A DNA stretch of 64,000 nucleotides, taken from assembly GCF_003046625.1 (NCBI RefSeq), contig NZ_QAAD01000017.1, positions 1-64,000 of the forward strand, written 5' to 3'. The notes below the pieces were generated by a model. The model saw only the letters and a program-made list of their open reading frames with translations. It searched no databases and was not told the origin of the DNA. Both the position numbers and the translations under genes were made by a program. This document shows, in pieces, positions 25,908 through 34,450 of this stretch. Position 1 is the first letter of the stretch. Every line of letters starts with the position of its first letter. Source of the DNA: Mangrovibacterium marinum. Lineage in GTDB: Bacteria > Bacteroidota > Bacteroidia > Bacteroidales > Prolixibacteraceae.

Positions 25908-26822
25908 CTACAAATTCAAATAATCCGGTAATTCGGGACGGGTTTCCATCGCCTTTTCCAAAATGGCAACGATGCGGGCGCGTTCGTCACCAACCAACGG
26001 AAGACGAGGTTCGCGTACGATTTCATTCCCAAGGCCGGTAAATGTCTCAGCTAACTTGATGTTTTGAACCAACTTGGTCGACACATCCAATTCAAGAACA
26101 GGCAGGAACCAACGATAAATCGCCAAAGCTTCCTGAATTTTACCGGCTTTAATCAGTCGGTAAATTGCAACAGTTTCGCGAGGGAAAGCGCAAACCAAAC
26201 CGGCAACCCAACCATCGGCACCCATCAACAAACTTTCCATCCCCAGCGTGTCAACACCTGTCAGCACCGCAAAACGATCGCCAAAGGCATTCTTCATGCG
26301 GGTAATGTTTGAAATATCACGGGTTGATTCTTTGACAGCCTGGATTGTTGGCAGGTCTTCCAACTGGCGGAACATATCGGGCGAAATCCAGATCTTGTAA
26401 TCAGCCGGGTTATTATACAGGATAATCGGCAATTCGGTAGCCTGGGCAACAGCGCGCAGAAAGGCCACTGTTTCGCGATCGTCAGAAGTATAGCGCATCG
26501 GAGGCAGTAACATCAAACCGTCGGCACCACAATCGCGGGCACGAATGGCAGCGTCAACAGCTACTTTGGTCGATTGCTCTGCCACATTCATCAAAACCGG
26601 CACCTTGCCGGCAACCGATTTAACGGTATGCTTCAACAGGATGTCTTTTTCTTCCAGTGTTAACGTGCTGGCTTCGCCCAACGAGCCTCCCAGGATAATT
26701 CCATCCACTCCGGCTTCGAGTTGCGCTTTCAAATTCACATCAAAAGCATGCAAATCCAGTTGATCATCGGCTGTAAATTTCGTCGTAACTGCGGGAAAAA
26801 CCCCTTTCCATTCAAACTTCAT
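25908..26822 (-). CDS. 1-pyrroline-4-hydroxy-2-carboxylate deaminase (DHDPS family)
   Basis: This 304-aa TIM-barrel aldolase-family protein is like dihydrodipicolinate synthase. The Schiff-base Lys lies in QAVKESTRDI and the general-base Tyr in ILYNNPADY. The first Gly-rich segment is GGSLGEASTL instead of the usual GTTGE form. In this operon the expected reaction is deamination and dehydration of pyrroline-4-hydroxy-2-carboxylate to 2-oxoglutarate semialdehyde. It is the first gene of the operon, with an exact -7 box upstream at 26890-26897. Confidence 0.88.
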   Translation of the reverse strand: MKFEWKGVFPAVTTKFTADDQLDLHAFDVNLKAQLEAGVDGIILGGSLGEASTLTLEEKDILLKHTVKSVAGKVPVLMNVAEQSTKVAVDAAIRARDCGADGLMLLPPMRYTSDDRETVAFLRAVAQATELPIILYNNPADYKIWISPDMFRQLEDLPTIQAVKESTRDISNITRMKNAFGDRFAVLTGVDTLGMESLLMGADGWVAGLVCAFPRETVAIYRLIKAGKIQEALAIYRWFLPVLELDVSTKLVQNIKLAETFTGLGNEIVREPRLPLVGDERARIVAILEKAMETRPELPDYLNL

Positions 26823-26889
26823 TTTTTTGGGTATTTATAAGTTATACAATCTGATTTCTATATTTGAGAGTTTCTTATCTCTTACTCTG

Positions 26890-26897
26890 CAAATCTA
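26890..26897 (-). promoter_or_regulatory. -7 box of the hydroxyproline operon
   Basis: The minus strand reads TAGATTTG (TAnnTTTG), 67 nt before the first gene. It lies in the 204-bp gap shared with the divergent AraC-type regulator, where operator sites are expected. Confidence 0.65.
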
Positions 26898-27026
26898 TTT
26901 GGATTCATTCTGAATAAATACCCTGATCTTATCTTGAACTAATACAATCTTATCATTGTTTGACTAATTTGGCGAAATAGATGGAATATTTCCTACCAAA
27001 AAGATTTAAACCGAATACGAGCGCGC

Positions 27027-27905
27027 ATGAAGATATTGCCTTTCAAAATAGCCAAGCCGGTCAACGAGTCATTCTGGATACAGAATGATCACTTGCCCCA
27101 TTTGTACGACATTCTTCACCAGCACGATGAATTTCAAATCACGCTCATCCAGGAAAGTACCGGCAATGCCATCGCCGGAAACCGGATTTGTGAGTTTAGT
27201 CCGGGGGATATTTTTGTATTTGGAGGTAAGCTTCCGCATGCCTTCCGAAACGACGCCGTTTATTACGATCCGGCGAATTATCTTCAGGCCAGAGCGCTAT
27301 CGGTTTATTTTGAATGGAATGTGCTGGGAGCTTCGTTTTGGGCACTTCCAGAGACAAAAGAACTGCAGGATCTGGTCCACCGGGCCGAGCAGGGAATCTT
27401 CTTCCCGGCAAAAGCAAACCGGGCAATCGCTGCCAAAATTGAAGAACTGGCTACTGCAACTGCTACCGACCGCTTGATTCTGTTGTTAACGGTGTTGAAG
27501 CAATTGACAACAACGGAACATTTTGAGATTCTTTCAACCGGAGGCGCCTACAACAACCTGAATGAAACCGATGAGATGCGTTTGGATGCGATTTACCGCT
27601 TCACGCTGAAGGAATATTACCGGCCAATCAGCCTGCAGGAGATTGCTGACGTCGCGCACATGACGACCAATTCGTTTTGCCGCTATTTTAAAACGCGAAC
27701 GCGCAAATCCTACCTCGACTTTCTCACAGAATTCCGGATTGGGCAGGCCTGTAAATTGCTGCAACAAGAGGAATTCGGCATCGCCGATATCGCCGTGCAG
27801 GTGGGATTTGGCAACCTGTCGAACTTCAACCGAAAATTTAAGCAACTGAATGACTGCACTCCCAAAGAATACCGGAACAAATTGCGTCTGACTTCCAGTA
27901 TATAA
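27027..27905 (+). CDS. AraC-family regulator of hydroxyproline operon
   Basis: This 292-aa protein has an N-terminal cupin ligand-binding domain (HQHDEFQITL with its two-His pattern, then FSPGDIFVFGGKLPH) and a C-terminal double helix-turn-helix (about residues 195-290). The recognition helices are in SLQEIADVAHMTTNSFCRYF and GIADIAVQVGFGNLSNFNRKF, the AraC signature. It is transcribed divergently from the hydroxyproline operon and is the only plus-strand gene between 22 kb and 64 kb. That placement suggests it senses hydroxyproline or a pathway intermediate; this is inferred. Confidence 0.9.
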   Translation: MKILPFKIAKPVNESFWIQNDHLPHLYDILHQHDEFQITLIQESTGNAIAGNRICEFSPGDIFVFGGKLPHAFRNDAVYYDPANYLQARALSVYFEWNVLGASFWALPETKELQDLVHRAEQGIFFPAKANRAIAAKIEELATATATDRLILLLTVLKQLTTTEHFEILSTGGAYNNLNETDEMRLDAIYRFTLKEYYRPISLQEIADVAHMTTNSFCRYFKTRTRKSYLDFLTEFRIGQACKLLQQEEFGIADIAVQVGFGNLSNFNRKFKQLNDCTPKEYRNKLRLTSSI

Positions 27906-27935
27906 GCCAGCGACCAGGCCAGCCACAAACAAAAA

Positions 27936-27966
27936 AAATCTGCTCCCCTCATCGGGCAGCAGATTT
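27936..27966 (-). terminator. Terminator after the Xaa-Pro dipeptidase gene
   Basis: Perfect 9-bp arms AAATCTGCT (27936-27944) and AGCAGATTT (27958-27966) with a T-run on the minus strand (complement of 27928-27938). It ends the transcript that includes the M24 peptidase. Confidence 0.8.
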
Positions 27967-28007
27967 ACCCTTAGATCAATCAACCATTATAGTGACAAAA
28001 ATCGTTA

Positions 28008-29390
28008 CTAATTTCTGACCGAATAAACATCGGCGATCGTCTTCGGTTTTTGTTTTCCAAGGCGACGACAGCCTGTTTCGGTTATTAAGAAATCCTCTTC
28101 GTTGCGGATACCGCCAAAATTCCGGAACTTACTGATCTCGTCCCAGTTCAGGAAATCATTGAATTTTCCCTCCGCTTTCCAAAGATCCATCAAATCCGGG
28201 ATAAAATAAATTCCCGGCTCTACTGTAAACACATGCCCGGGGCGCAACTGCTTGGCCAGCCGTAACGACTTTAATCCAAACTGACTGCTTTTGGGCTCGC
28301 CATCATAACCAACCCACACTTCGCCCAAATCTTCCATATCATGTACATCCAGTCCCATCTGATGACCGGTTCCGCAAGGAAAAAATAAGGCATGTGCGCC
28401 AACTTCGACGGCCTCATGAATGTCTCCTTTCATCAGCCCCAAAGCTTTCATCGATTCTGCAACCGACAAGCAAGCTGCCCGGTGTACCTCTTTAAAAGCA
28501 ATGCCCGGAGCGATAGCCGCAATGGCTGCTTCGTGGGCTCTTAAGCTTGCTTCGTAAATCACCGTTTGGATGTCGGTAAATTTATCGGAAACCGGACAGG
28601 TGCTCGACAGGTCGCCCGCATAATGCATGTTGGTTTCGGCACCCGCATCGAGCAAAAACAGATCACCCGCTTTCAACATATTGTGATGCGAGTGATTATG
28701 CAATGTTTGACCGTTAATCGTCGCAATGATCGGGAAGGCAATGTTGCCATCTTTGGCCAGTGCGATTTCGGCGACACGGGCAGCAACCTGTGCTTCAGCA
28801 ACTCCCGGGCGTGCTGCTTTCATGGCAGCCACATGCATATCCACCGAAAGATCCACGGCAATTTCAATTTCAGCGATCTCTTCCGGCGATTTAAGCTCGC
28901 GCTGGCTCACCACCGCTTTTATTAAATCCACCGAAGCGCGAGAATTTACCTCCCCCGCAGGAACATGTAATAATTCCTGAAGTTTCAGCAGATTCCCGGG
29001 GCGATAGGCCGGTAAAAAATGAATTGTTCGTTTCGAAGCCGCCGCTGCTGCGATCACCGAATGCAGTTTCGCAGTCGGTTTCGTCTCGGTAATTCCGGCG
29101 GTCGCGGCCCGGTCTGCAATGGTTGGCATCGATCCCATCCAAACAATATCGTCAATGGTGAAGTCGTTTCCGAAGATGATCTGTTGCTGATTGTCCACAT
29201 CGATTACTGCCGCCAGCGACGGAAAATCGACCCCGAAATAATACAAAAACGAACTGTCCTGCCGAAAATGATAGGTATTATCGGCATAATTCATCGGCGA
29301 CTCCTCATTTCCTAAAAAAAGAATCAGCCCCGATCCGATTTTCCGACAAAGCGCCTCCCTGCGTTGCGCATAAACTTCTGGTTTAAACAT
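28008..29390 (-). CDS. Xaa-Pro dipeptidase/aminopeptidase (M24B)
   Basis: This 460-aa peptidase has a creatinase-like N-terminal domain and a pita-bread catalytic domain. Metal ligands D248 (FLLDAGAE), D260 (HYAGDLSST), H343 (GTGHQMG), E391 (TVEPGIY) and E431 (IRNEEDF) can be seen. There is no signal peptide, so it acts in the cytoplasm on X-Pro, and plausibly X-Hyp, peptides taken up by the cell. It lies between PruA and the hydroxyproline operon, which suits feeding free Pro and Hyp to both pathways. Confidence 0.9.
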   Translation of the reverse strand: MFKPEVYAQRREALCRKIGSGLILFLGNEESPMNYADNTYHFRQDSSFLYYFGVDFPSLAAVIDVDNQQQIIFGNDFTIDDIVWMGSMPTIADRAATAGITETKPTAKLHSVIAAAAASKRTIHFLPAYRPGNLLKLQELLHVPAGEVNSRASVDLIKAVVSQRELKSPEEIAEIEIAVDLSVDMHVAAMKAARPGVAEAQVAARVAEIALAKDGNIAFPIIATINGQTLHNHSHHNMLKAGDLFLLDAGAETNMHYAGDLSSTCPVSDKFTDIQTVIYEASLRAHEAAIAAIAPGIAFKEVHRAACLSVAESMKALGLMKGDIHEAVEVGAHALFFPCGTGHQMGLDVHDMEDLGEVWVGYDGEPKSSQFGLKSLRLAKQLRPGHVFTVEPGIYFIPDLMDLWKAEGKFNDFLNWDEISKFRNFGGIRNEEDFLITETGCRRLGKQKPKTIADVYSVRN

Positions 29391-29406
29391 GATCCTGTAT
29401 TTTTAA

Positions 29407-29456
29407 AAATCAGGCTCAACCCAATAATACAACGATTACCCGGTTAAGCCTGATTT
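29407..29456 (-). terminator. Terminator or attenuator after pruA
   Basis: Perfect 10-bp arms AAATCAGGCT (29407-29416) and AGCCTGATTT (29447-29456), with a T-rich minus-strand flank. It lies between pruA and the M24 gene, so the latter may need partial read-through or its own promoter. Confidence 0.75.
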
Positions 29457-29479
29457 GTTTTATTCGTTGTTTGCCGCCT

Positions 29480-31117
29480 CTACTCCTGGTCGGGCAGGAA
29501 ATTCGGATAACTATAATTGCGGGCCGAAACAAAGGTTTCTTTGATGGTCCGGATGGATGTCCATCGCAGGAAATTGAAAATCGATCCTGCCTTATCATTT
29601 GTCCCTGAACCGCGCGAACCGCCAAAAGGCTGTTGCCCGACAACAGCTCCGGTTGGTTTGTCGTTAATGTAGAAGTTTCCGGCTGCATTTTCAAGCATCC
29701 GGGTCATCTTCTCAATCGCATAACGATCCTGTGAGAAAATCGCGCCGGTCAGTGCATATTCCGACGTCTGATCCAACACCTTCAGGGTTTTGTCCAACTC
29801 CTCATCTTCATAAACAAAAACAGTCAGCACGGGGCCGAACAGTTCTTCAACCATGGTGGTGTAATCCGGTTTTTTCGCCAGAATGACGGTTGGCTCAATA
29901 AAATAGCCCACCGATTTATCACAATTTCCACCAAACAAAACTTCGGCATCAACGTCTTCCTTCGCCCGTTCGATATAGCCAGCCAATTTATCGAACGAAT
30001 TTTCGTCAATCACGGCATTCACAAAATTGGTAAAATCTTCGACCGGTCCCATTTTAACCGTTGCCAGTTCATTACCCACACGTGTGCAAACGTCGTCCCA
30101 AATACTGCGCGGAATGTAAGCGCGTGACGCAGCCGAACATTTTTGCCCCTGGTACTCGAACGCGCCCCGGATCATGGCAATGGCCAAAGCCTGAGGGTCG
30201 GCAGTCGGATCAGCAAAGATGAAATCTTTCCCGCCGGTTTCGCCAACAATCCGCGGATATGATTTGTACTTGAAGATGTTTTCACCGATGGTCTTCCAGA
30301 TACTCTGGAAAACACGGGTTGAACCGGTGAAGTGAATCCCGGCAAAGTCGGGCGAATTCAATACAATATCTGCGGTTTGCGGGCCTCCCGCGTAAACCAG
30401 GTTAATCACGCCATCGGGCAAACCGGCTTCGCGCAAAACTTCCATGATAACTGCCGCCGAATAAATGGCTGTATGCGAAGGTTTCCAGACAACCACATTC
30501 CCCATCATGGCCGGTGCGGCAGGCAGATTCCCGGCAATTGAGGTAAAGTTGAACGGCGTTAAAGCGAAAATGAAACCTTCCAACCCGCGGTATTCGTTGT
30601 AATTCCAGATTCCGGCTGATGATTCCGGTTGCATTTTGTAAATATCGGTCACACATTTGACGCCAAAACGGAAAAAATCGGCCATTTCGCAAGCGGCATC
30701 AATCTCCGCCTGAAAAGCATTTTTCGACTGTCCCAACATGGTTGCCGCATTGATCTTTGCACGGTAAGGACCGGCAAATAAGTCGGCTGCTTTCAGGAAA
30801 ATAGCCGCCCGGTGTTGCCAGCTCATGGCGTTCCACTTTACGCGAGCCTCCAACGCGGCATCAATGGCCATCTGCACGTGCGACTGATCGCCCATGCAAT
30901 AATAACCCAGTGTATGTTTTATATCGTGAGGAGGCGCGATGCGAACACGTTTATCCGTGTAAACTTCCCGGCCTCCGATAACCATTGGCAAGTCGAGTTC
31001 AACCGACCGCATCTCCTCCAACATCTTCTTCAGTTCAGCACGTTCCGGGGAGCCCGGACGATAACTTTTCACCGGCTCATTCACGGCTAGCGGTACATTA
31101 AAAAAACCTTTTGGCAT
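29480..31117 (-). CDS. pruA: L-glutamate gamma-semialdehyde dehydrogenase
   Basis: This 545-aa aldehyde dehydrogenase is of the delta-1-pyrroline-5-carboxylate dehydrogenase group. The catalytic Cys lies in YQGQKCSAASR and the Glu in VGETGGKDF. It converts glutamate semialdehyde to glutamate, the second step of proline breakdown. The ATG at 31117 (MPKGFFNVP) fits family N-termini; an upstream in-frame extension of 23 codons does not. Proline dehydrogenase is not in this window. Its position next to hydroxyproline genes and an X-Pro peptidase indicates joint use of Pro and Hyp. Confidence 0.95.
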   Translation of the reverse strand: MPKGFFNVPLAVNEPVKSYRPGSPERAELKKMLEEMRSVELDLPMVIGGREVYTDKRVRIAPPHDIKHTLGYYCMGDQSHVQMAIDAALEARVKWNAMSWQHRAAIFLKAADLFAGPYRAKINAATMLGQSKNAFQAEIDAACEMADFFRFGVKCVTDIYKMQPESSAGIWNYNEYRGLEGFIFALTPFNFTSIAGNLPAAPAMMGNVVVWKPSHTAIYSAAVIMEVLREAGLPDGVINLVYAGGPQTADIVLNSPDFAGIHFTGSTRVFQSIWKTIGENIFKYKSYPRIVGETGGKDFIFADPTADPQALAIAMIRGAFEYQGQKCSAASRAYIPRSIWDDVCTRVGNELATVKMGPVEDFTNFVNAVIDENSFDKLAGYIERAKEDVDAEVLFGGNCDKSVGYFIEPTVILAKKPDYTTMVEELFGPVLTVFVYEDEELDKTLKVLDQTSEYALTGAIFSQDRYAIEKMTRMLENAAGNFYINDKPTGAVVGQQPFGGSRGSGTNDKAGSIFNFLRWTSIRTIKETFVSARNYSYPNFLPDQE

Positions 31118-31205
31118 AATCTTTCTTCTTTTAAAGGTGATATTTTGTAGTTGACATTTTTTTGAATGAAAATTGAAGATGAGCATCAGCCACCCTCAAT
31201 TTATT

Positions 31206-33566
31206 TTATCGTTTCATTGTCCGGACACTAAAAACAGGCCCGGCCCGATGTCCATCATGAGGAACCAGCTTCACATTGACTTTTCCGCCATCGACGGTTA
31301 AGCGATCGGGTAACTCGTAAATCTTGTAAAAGAACTCTCCCGGACGGGCATTCGACAAGTTCTCTGTCGCTATTTTCGTTCCGTCAACCAGGATGTCGAA
31401 GGTTAACGAACCGGGGAATCCGCCCCAATATTCGAAGGCCAGCGCCATGGGTTGTCCGGCGTAAACGCCCATATCGAAAGAGAACCAACCGCCGCGGTCG
31501 GCTTGCCGGTAGTGTTTTCCTTTCAACTCGTCGTTAAAGGCTTTTTCAGCCTGAAAGTTATGATCGCGCTCCGGCTGCATTTCCCCCAACTGGATGAAGT
31601 CGATCGTCATGCGCTCGATTTTCTTTTGCTGCTCCTGTTTGGCCAGGTATTCCGCTTCGCGTTCGTTCCAATCCTGTTGGTTAAACAGATCGAAATACAC
31701 CGAGTACCGGCGTTCGTGTGTTTGGTAGAATGGTTTGAAAACCACATCGCGCGGACGGCCAATATTTTTTGTTTTGAAGGTATTGGGCTCCCCGGGAACT
31801 TCCTCCAGCCAATCGGCCGGATTGCGCGATTCGGCCATCAACACCGGTACATACATCAGCTCGCCGGCTTCCGGGTCGTCCTCGGGCCCTAGGTCGCCTG
31901 CCAACACCAACGGTCCGTACATCACAGCCACGCGACCCGAATCGTCGGGCATGCTTTCCAGGCGGAGTTTGAAAGGTATTTTCAGTTCCACCACATCGCC
32001 GTCCTTCCACTTACGGGTCAGGGCGACAAAGCTTCCGGGACCGGATTCCACCTTTTGTACTTTTCCATTGACGAGAACTTCAAACCCTTGCGTTGCCCAA
32101 TAGGGGTATCTCAGCTGCAAAGTCAAATCGACGGGCTTTTCAAGGTGGAAGGTTAACGAAGTTGCCTGCTCGTCGGGGTATCCGGTTTGCTGGGTCAGCT
32201 TCAAACCTTTTTCCGCCCAATTTAACTCCGACGCGATGAACTGACTAACATACAGTTCATCGTTATTGTGGTAATAAATATTTCGTCCGTATTTCGAGTG
32301 ATTCTCCATGCCGGTTCCAACGCAGCAGGTAAACCACATCGGGTCCTGGTACACTTTGTGCCCACCCATTTCGAGCGACAGGTTGTAGATCACGCGCCCG
32401 TCGTACGGGTTTTGCGACGAAAGAATATGATTGAACAGGGCGCGCTCGTAGAAGTCGGCGACTTCCGGCTTTGCGTCCCACTCAAACAAATGGCTCGAAA
32501 GCTTCAGCATGTTATACACATTGCAGGTTTCGGTAGTGCCATCGCTCAATCGGTTTCGTAAGGTATCCGGTGGCCCGAAATATTCGTGGTCGCAATGCCC
32601 TCCCGTCACGTAAGAGTGATGATGTACCACGCGGTTCCAAAAGAATTCGGCGGCTGAACGATCACTTTCATTGCCTGTTAATTCGTAAATCCGGGCTAAA
32701 CCCACCAATTTCGGAATCTGCGTATTGGCATGCTTACCGGGGAGAATATCTTTTTCGTGAGCCAGTGAATCCAAAATGGATTTATGGTAGAAATACCGGG
32801 TCATGCCCATGTATTTGGGGTTTCCCGTCACCTCGTACAACTCGGCCAATGCTTCGTTGATGCCACCATGCTCACAGTTTAGCATTTCCTGAATCTGCTC
32901 ATCATTCAGATTTTCAACAATTGTGTACAACCAATCGGCAAATTTTTGATCGATGACCAGCGCTTTTTCGATACCACAAAGTTTGTAAGCGTCCATCAAG
33001 CCCATCATCACTTTGTGTTGCGTGTAATAAGGCACCCAGATTCCGTTCAGATCGAAGCCGTGCGAACGAATGTCGCCTTTGGCAACTTCTTCTTCCAAAA
33101 TACGCTTACCATCCGGGAAAGCGCCGATGTATCCTTCACCGTCGGCATTCTGACAGGCTTCCAATTCATCCACAATGTACTTTGCACGATCCAGAAACCG
33201 TTCATCACCAGTCGTCTTATACATCATGCAAATTGCTGAAAGGTAATGCCCCAGGCTGTGCCCCGCAATGGTGTTATCCTCCCACCCGTGGTAATGCTCC
33301 GCCTTTGGTTCCAGGCCTGCTTCAGTGCGGAACTTCGCCAGCAAGCGATCCGGCTCAAAGCTCAGGAGCGACTGCACATTCAGCTCCGTTGCCTTTAAAA
33401 AAGGACCATCAAGCAATTTTACATCCTCCAGCGGAAAGGTCAGCACCTTAAAATCGACAACCTCACGGCCATCAGCGTGGATGCGAGACTCCCCTTGGGA
33501 GCTGCAACTTGTCATCGCACAAAAAATTGAAACGGCAAACAGGCTACTGAGTAGTATTTTCTTCAT
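31206..33566 (-). CDS. Beta-L-arabinofuranosidase, DUF1680 clan (GH146-like)
   Basis: This 786-aa lipoprotein (lipobox MTSC near residue 21) has an (alpha/alpha)6 catalytic domain. The Glu-Cys and Cys-Cys metal/nucleophile site of the GH127/GH146 clan is present: E346 and C348 in TTETCNVYNM, C414-C415 in FTCCVGTGMENH. The CCVGTGMENH form is that of the GH146-like branch. A beta-sandwich and a C-terminal domain of about 150 residues follow. It would remove terminal beta-L-arabinofuranose outside the cytoplasm. A close paralog lies at 60296-62695. It lies 12 nt after a secreted metallopeptidase gene. Confidence 0.88.
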   Translation of the reverse strand: MKKILLSSLFAVSIFCAMTSCSSQGESRIHADGREVVDFKVLTFPLEDVKLLDGPFLKATELNVQSLLSFEPDRLLAKFRTEAGLEPKAEHYHGWEDNTIAGHSLGHYLSAICMMYKTTGDERFLDRAKYIVDELEACQNADGEGYIGAFPDGKRILEEEVAKGDIRSHGFDLNGIWVPYYTQHKVMMGLMDAYKLCGIEKALVIDQKFADWLYTIVENLNDEQIQEMLNCEHGGINEALAELYEVTGNPKYMGMTRYFYHKSILDSLAHEKDILPGKHANTQIPKLVGLARIYELTGNESDRSAAEFFWNRVVHHHSYVTGGHCDHEYFGPPDTLRNRLSDGTTETCNVYNMLKLSSHLFEWDAKPEVADFYERALFNHILSSQNPYDGRVIYNLSLEMGGHKVYQDPMWFTCCVGTGMENHSKYGRNIYYHNNDELYVSQFIASELNWAEKGLKLTQQTGYPDEQATSLTFHLEKPVDLTLQLRYPYWATQGFEVLVNGKVQKVESGPGSFVALTRKWKDGDVVELKIPFKLRLESMPDDSGRVAVMYGPLVLAGDLGPEDDPEAGELMYVPVLMAESRNPADWLEEVPGEPNTFKTKNIGRPRDVVFKPFYQTHERRYSVYFDLFNQQDWNEREAEYLAKQEQQKKIERMTIDFIQLGEMQPERDHNFQAEKAFNDELKGKHYRQADRGGWFSFDMGVYAGQPMALAFEYWGGFPGSLTFDILVDGTKIATENLSNARPGEFFYKIYELPDRLTVDGGKVNVKLVPHDGHRAGPVFSVRTMKR

Positions 33567-33578
33567 ATTCAGCTGGAT

Positions 33579-34430
33579 TTATTCTTTGTACAAATTCCCC
33601 GCACTGTGACACGACGGGCTGATTTCGAACTTCGAGAAATAGCGACTGACAATTTCATACAGATCCGGATCGTACTTTTCCAGATCCTCGCGTGTGTTCA
33701 CCCAGTTATGCTTGCCGTCGGGTGCCGGTACTTCGGCATTCACGTTGAACCAATCCTGCACACCTTCAGCCCAGTACTCGTAAAGGTTCGTCTTCGCGTA
33801 GGTTCTCACATACTTTCCTTCGGCTACCGCTTTGTCCAGTTTTTCCTGCAGCAGAGTGTTGAAAGTTGAATCCAGCGGTGCAATGCCAATCAGGTGAATG
33901 GCGTGGGCAAATTCGTGAATCGTAATATCCTCAGCGTGGTATTTGTCGATCTGGTAGCAAAGCAGGTTTTCCTCGGCACAAGTCGTTAGCGGCAAGTCCA
34001 TATCACCTCCCAAACCACGGGCGCGCAAGTCCCAGTTCAGCGTTGTGTCATTGGCCAAATCAGCATGTTCGGGGATATCGGTTGTTCCTTCGTAACGCGC
34101 CATAATTCCCAGTCGGGCTTTCTGGCTGACCATTTGTGCCAGCACGTTCTCCGGCAAATCTTTGGTCATGAAATCGATAATCCGGCAGGCCTGTACAAAG
34201 GCAGAGTCAGGCACCCGCCACGAACTCATGATTGCAATACCGTTTACATCTGCATATTTCCGGTAAAACGGGTCCAGCCCCAGCGAATCCGGTGGCGTTG
34301 TAATCTGATAGATTGGCGATCTGTCGTCACATTTTTGTTTGTCAGCTGCCCGAAGCGAACGGACGGGCCCAACAGCCATCAAAACTCCGCAGAGAATGAC
34401 GATTACTTTTATCTGTTTTTTCAAATTCAT
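33579..34430 (-). CDS. Secreted zinc metallopeptidase, family not assigned
   Basis: This 283-aa protein has an N-terminal signal peptide (ending near RSLRAA). It has a zincin motif HEFAH in DITIHEFAHAIHLIG and, about 50 residues on, YWAEGVQDWFNV whose Glu could be the third zinc ligand (gluzincin type). Four cysteines outside the active site may form disulfides. I do not recognise the exact family; it is distantly like ATLF/M34-type peptidases. Packed between a GH146-like enzyme and a dipeptidyl peptidase, it probably cuts the protein part of the target glycoprotein. Confidence 0.8.
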   Translation of the reverse strand: MNLKKQIKVIVILCGVLMAVGPVRSLRAADKQKCDDRSPIYQITTPPDSLGLDPFYRKYADVNGIAIMSSWRVPDSAFVQACRIIDFMTKDLPENVLAQMVSQKARLGIMARYEGTTDIPEHADLANDTTLNWDLRARGLGGDMDLPLTTCAEENLLCYQIDKYHAEDITIHEFAHAIHLIGIAPLDSTFNTLLQEKLDKAVAEGKYVRTYAKTNLYEYWAEGVQDWFNVNAEVPAPDGKHNWVNTREDLEKYDPDLYEIVSRYFSKFEISPSCHSAGNLYKE

Positions 34431-34450
34431 AATTGACTTTCTAATCGTTT

